Shown: positions 63,621-64,000 of the stretch, piece after piece
Layout of the letters: the number at the start of each line of letters is the position of its first letter
Numbering within the stretch: position 1 is the stretch's first letter
Assembly (NCBI GenBank): GCA_964203235.1
Contig: CAXNLE010000002.1
Span: 248,001 to 312,000 of the forward strand
Source of the DNA: BACL27 sp964203235
GTDB taxonomy: Bacteria > Actinomycetota > Acidimicrobiia > Acidimicrobiales > Ilumatobacteraceae
DNA: 64,000 bases
Direction of reading: 5' to 3'
Translations under genes and position numbers: made by a program
The notes under the pieces: generated by a model
Database searches by the model: none
Seen by the model: only the letters and a program-made list of their open reading frames with translations
What the model was told of the DNA's origin: nothing

Positions 63621-63638
63621 TAGTTGCGTGCGCAACTA
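63621..63638. promoter_or_regulatory. Operator palindrome 1 between marR and doxX
   Basis: TAGTTGCGTGCGCAACTA: an 18-base inverted repeat with eight-base perfect arms and a two-base centre. MarR-family proteins bind such palindromes, often between divergent genes. A second copy lies 28 bases away. Binding by the neighbouring MarR is inferred. Confidence 0.75.
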
Positions 63639-63648
63639 GATTCGGATA

Positions 63649-63666
63649 TAGTTGTGCTCGCAACTG
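63649..63666. promoter_or_regulatory. Operator palindrome 2 between marR and doxX
   Basis: TAGTTGTGCTCGCAACTG shares both outer arms (TAGTTG and CGCAACT) with the first palindrome and has the same length. Centre-to-centre spacing is 28 bases. It lies about 40 bases upstream of the doxX start, where a bound repressor would cover the promoter. Confidence 0.7.
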
Positions 63667-63704
63667 GTCGCAATCCTGCGACTAGTTTTAACTAAGGAGA
63701 CATA

Positions 63705-64000
63705 ATGAATACAATTTTGTTGATTGGGCGAATTTTGTTCGCTTTCATATTCGTAACTAGTGGCTTGAGCCACTTAGCCAAAGTCGACGCAATGGCTGGC
63801 TATGCAAAGTTCAAGAAGGTACCGGCGGCTAAATTTTCTGTTTTGGCCTCGGGTGCACTTTTGGCACTTGGTGGCCTGTCAATCATGCTTGGCGTTTACG
63901 CTGATCTTGGCGCACTTGTAATTGCTGTGTTGCTCATAGTGATGGCATTGAAAATGCATGACTTCTGGACACAAGCAGACGCTCAGGCCAAACAAACTGA
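63705..64000 (+). CDS. DoxX-family membrane protein, partial
   Basis: The first 98 codons of a DoxX-type small membrane protein, cut by the window end. MNTILLIGRILFAFIFVTSG begins the first helix, then a HLAKVDAMAGYAKFKKVP loop and a second and third helix. A strong ribosome-binding site (AAGGAG) lies at 63694-63699. DoxX proteins are often induced by redox or electrophile stress and sit beside MarR-type repressors, as here. Confidence 0.85.
   Translation, partial: MNTILLIGRILFAFIFVTSGLSHLAKVDAMAGYAKFKKVPAAKFSVLASGALLALGGLSIMLGVYADLGALVIAVLLIVMALKMHDFWTQADAQAKQT

Noticed and set aside
1..64000. tRNA, rRNA and CRISPR features
   Set aside because: I saw no cloverleaf with a GGTTCGA-type T-arm and CCA-side pairing, no rRNA-like conserved blocks and no regular spaced repeats. 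A covariance-model scan would be needed to exclude a missed tRNA.

Overview
The window reads as one contiguous stretch of chromosome from an actinobacterium, most likely a streamlined, only moderately GC-rich member of the Acidimicrobiia (inference from gene content, not from a marker gene). The actinobacterial pointers are an F420-type LLM oxidoreductase, a mycothiol-type maleylpyruvate isomerase family protein, a homodimeric AceE, a SufC/SufS/SufU set, an actinobacterial HhH-GPD glycosylase, and an OB-fold / TrkA / TrkA / APC-permease block arranged as in mycobacteria. Genes are tightly packed with many 1-4 base start/stop overlaps. I see no rRNA, tRNA, CRISPR array, prophage or intact insertion sequence.

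Layout. 1-1441: alpha/beta type 2-oxoacid dehydrogenase E1 (beta cut by the window edge). 1577-1990: decayed IS3-family transposase. 2036-4196: YeeE/YedE sulfur transporter with a secreted rhodanese. 4347-8677: leftward redox cluster (HemL-like aminotransferase, DUF2231 membrane protein, ferric-reductase-like membrane protein, ApbE flavin transferase, two exported proteins), divergent from a two-component system (8801-10857). 10850-16256: heterodimeric ABC exporter, LLM oxidoreductase and thioesterase. 16304-20807: amidase, acyltransferase, PhyH dioxygenase. 20851-27229: leftward lpd, E2 and a fused lipB-lipA gene, followed by a peptidase and a membrane protein. This supplies lipoate and the E2/E3 components that can serve the homodimeric E1 (aceE) at 37747-40440.

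27478-31650: a thioredoxin-fold lipoprotein whose active site reads Trp-Ala-Pro-Gly-(TGA)-Arg-Ala-Cys in one uninterrupted frame, so TGA sits exactly where the first CxxC cysteine belongs. A hairpin with a GGTC loop lies 22 bases downstream. I interpret it as a selenocysteine protein; this is the strongest finding. OB-fold, TrkA and APC permease genes follow. 31667-48761: mostly housekeeping and metabolic genes (argJ, rnhA, aceE, galE, acyl-CoA dehydrogenase, oxidoreductases). 48823-51290: sufC-sufS-sufU without sufB or sufD beside them.

51315-61294: surface-glycan region. It holds a WecD-like acetyltransferase, a membrane glycosyltransferase and a WecE-type sugar aminotransferase (a likely dTDP-4-amino-4,6-dideoxyhexose pathway), a methyltransferase remnant and an intact methyltransferase, and an S9 peptidase. 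It ends with a leftward operon licD-like / cysC / sat / pyruvate-kinase-like, which makes the sulfate donor PAPS and includes a divergent pyruvate kinase homologue of unknown role. 61396-64000: an RNase Z-like hydrolase, an EamA transporter that appears to lack an ATG, GTG or TTG start, and a MarR regulator divergent from doxX with two matching 18-base palindromes between them.
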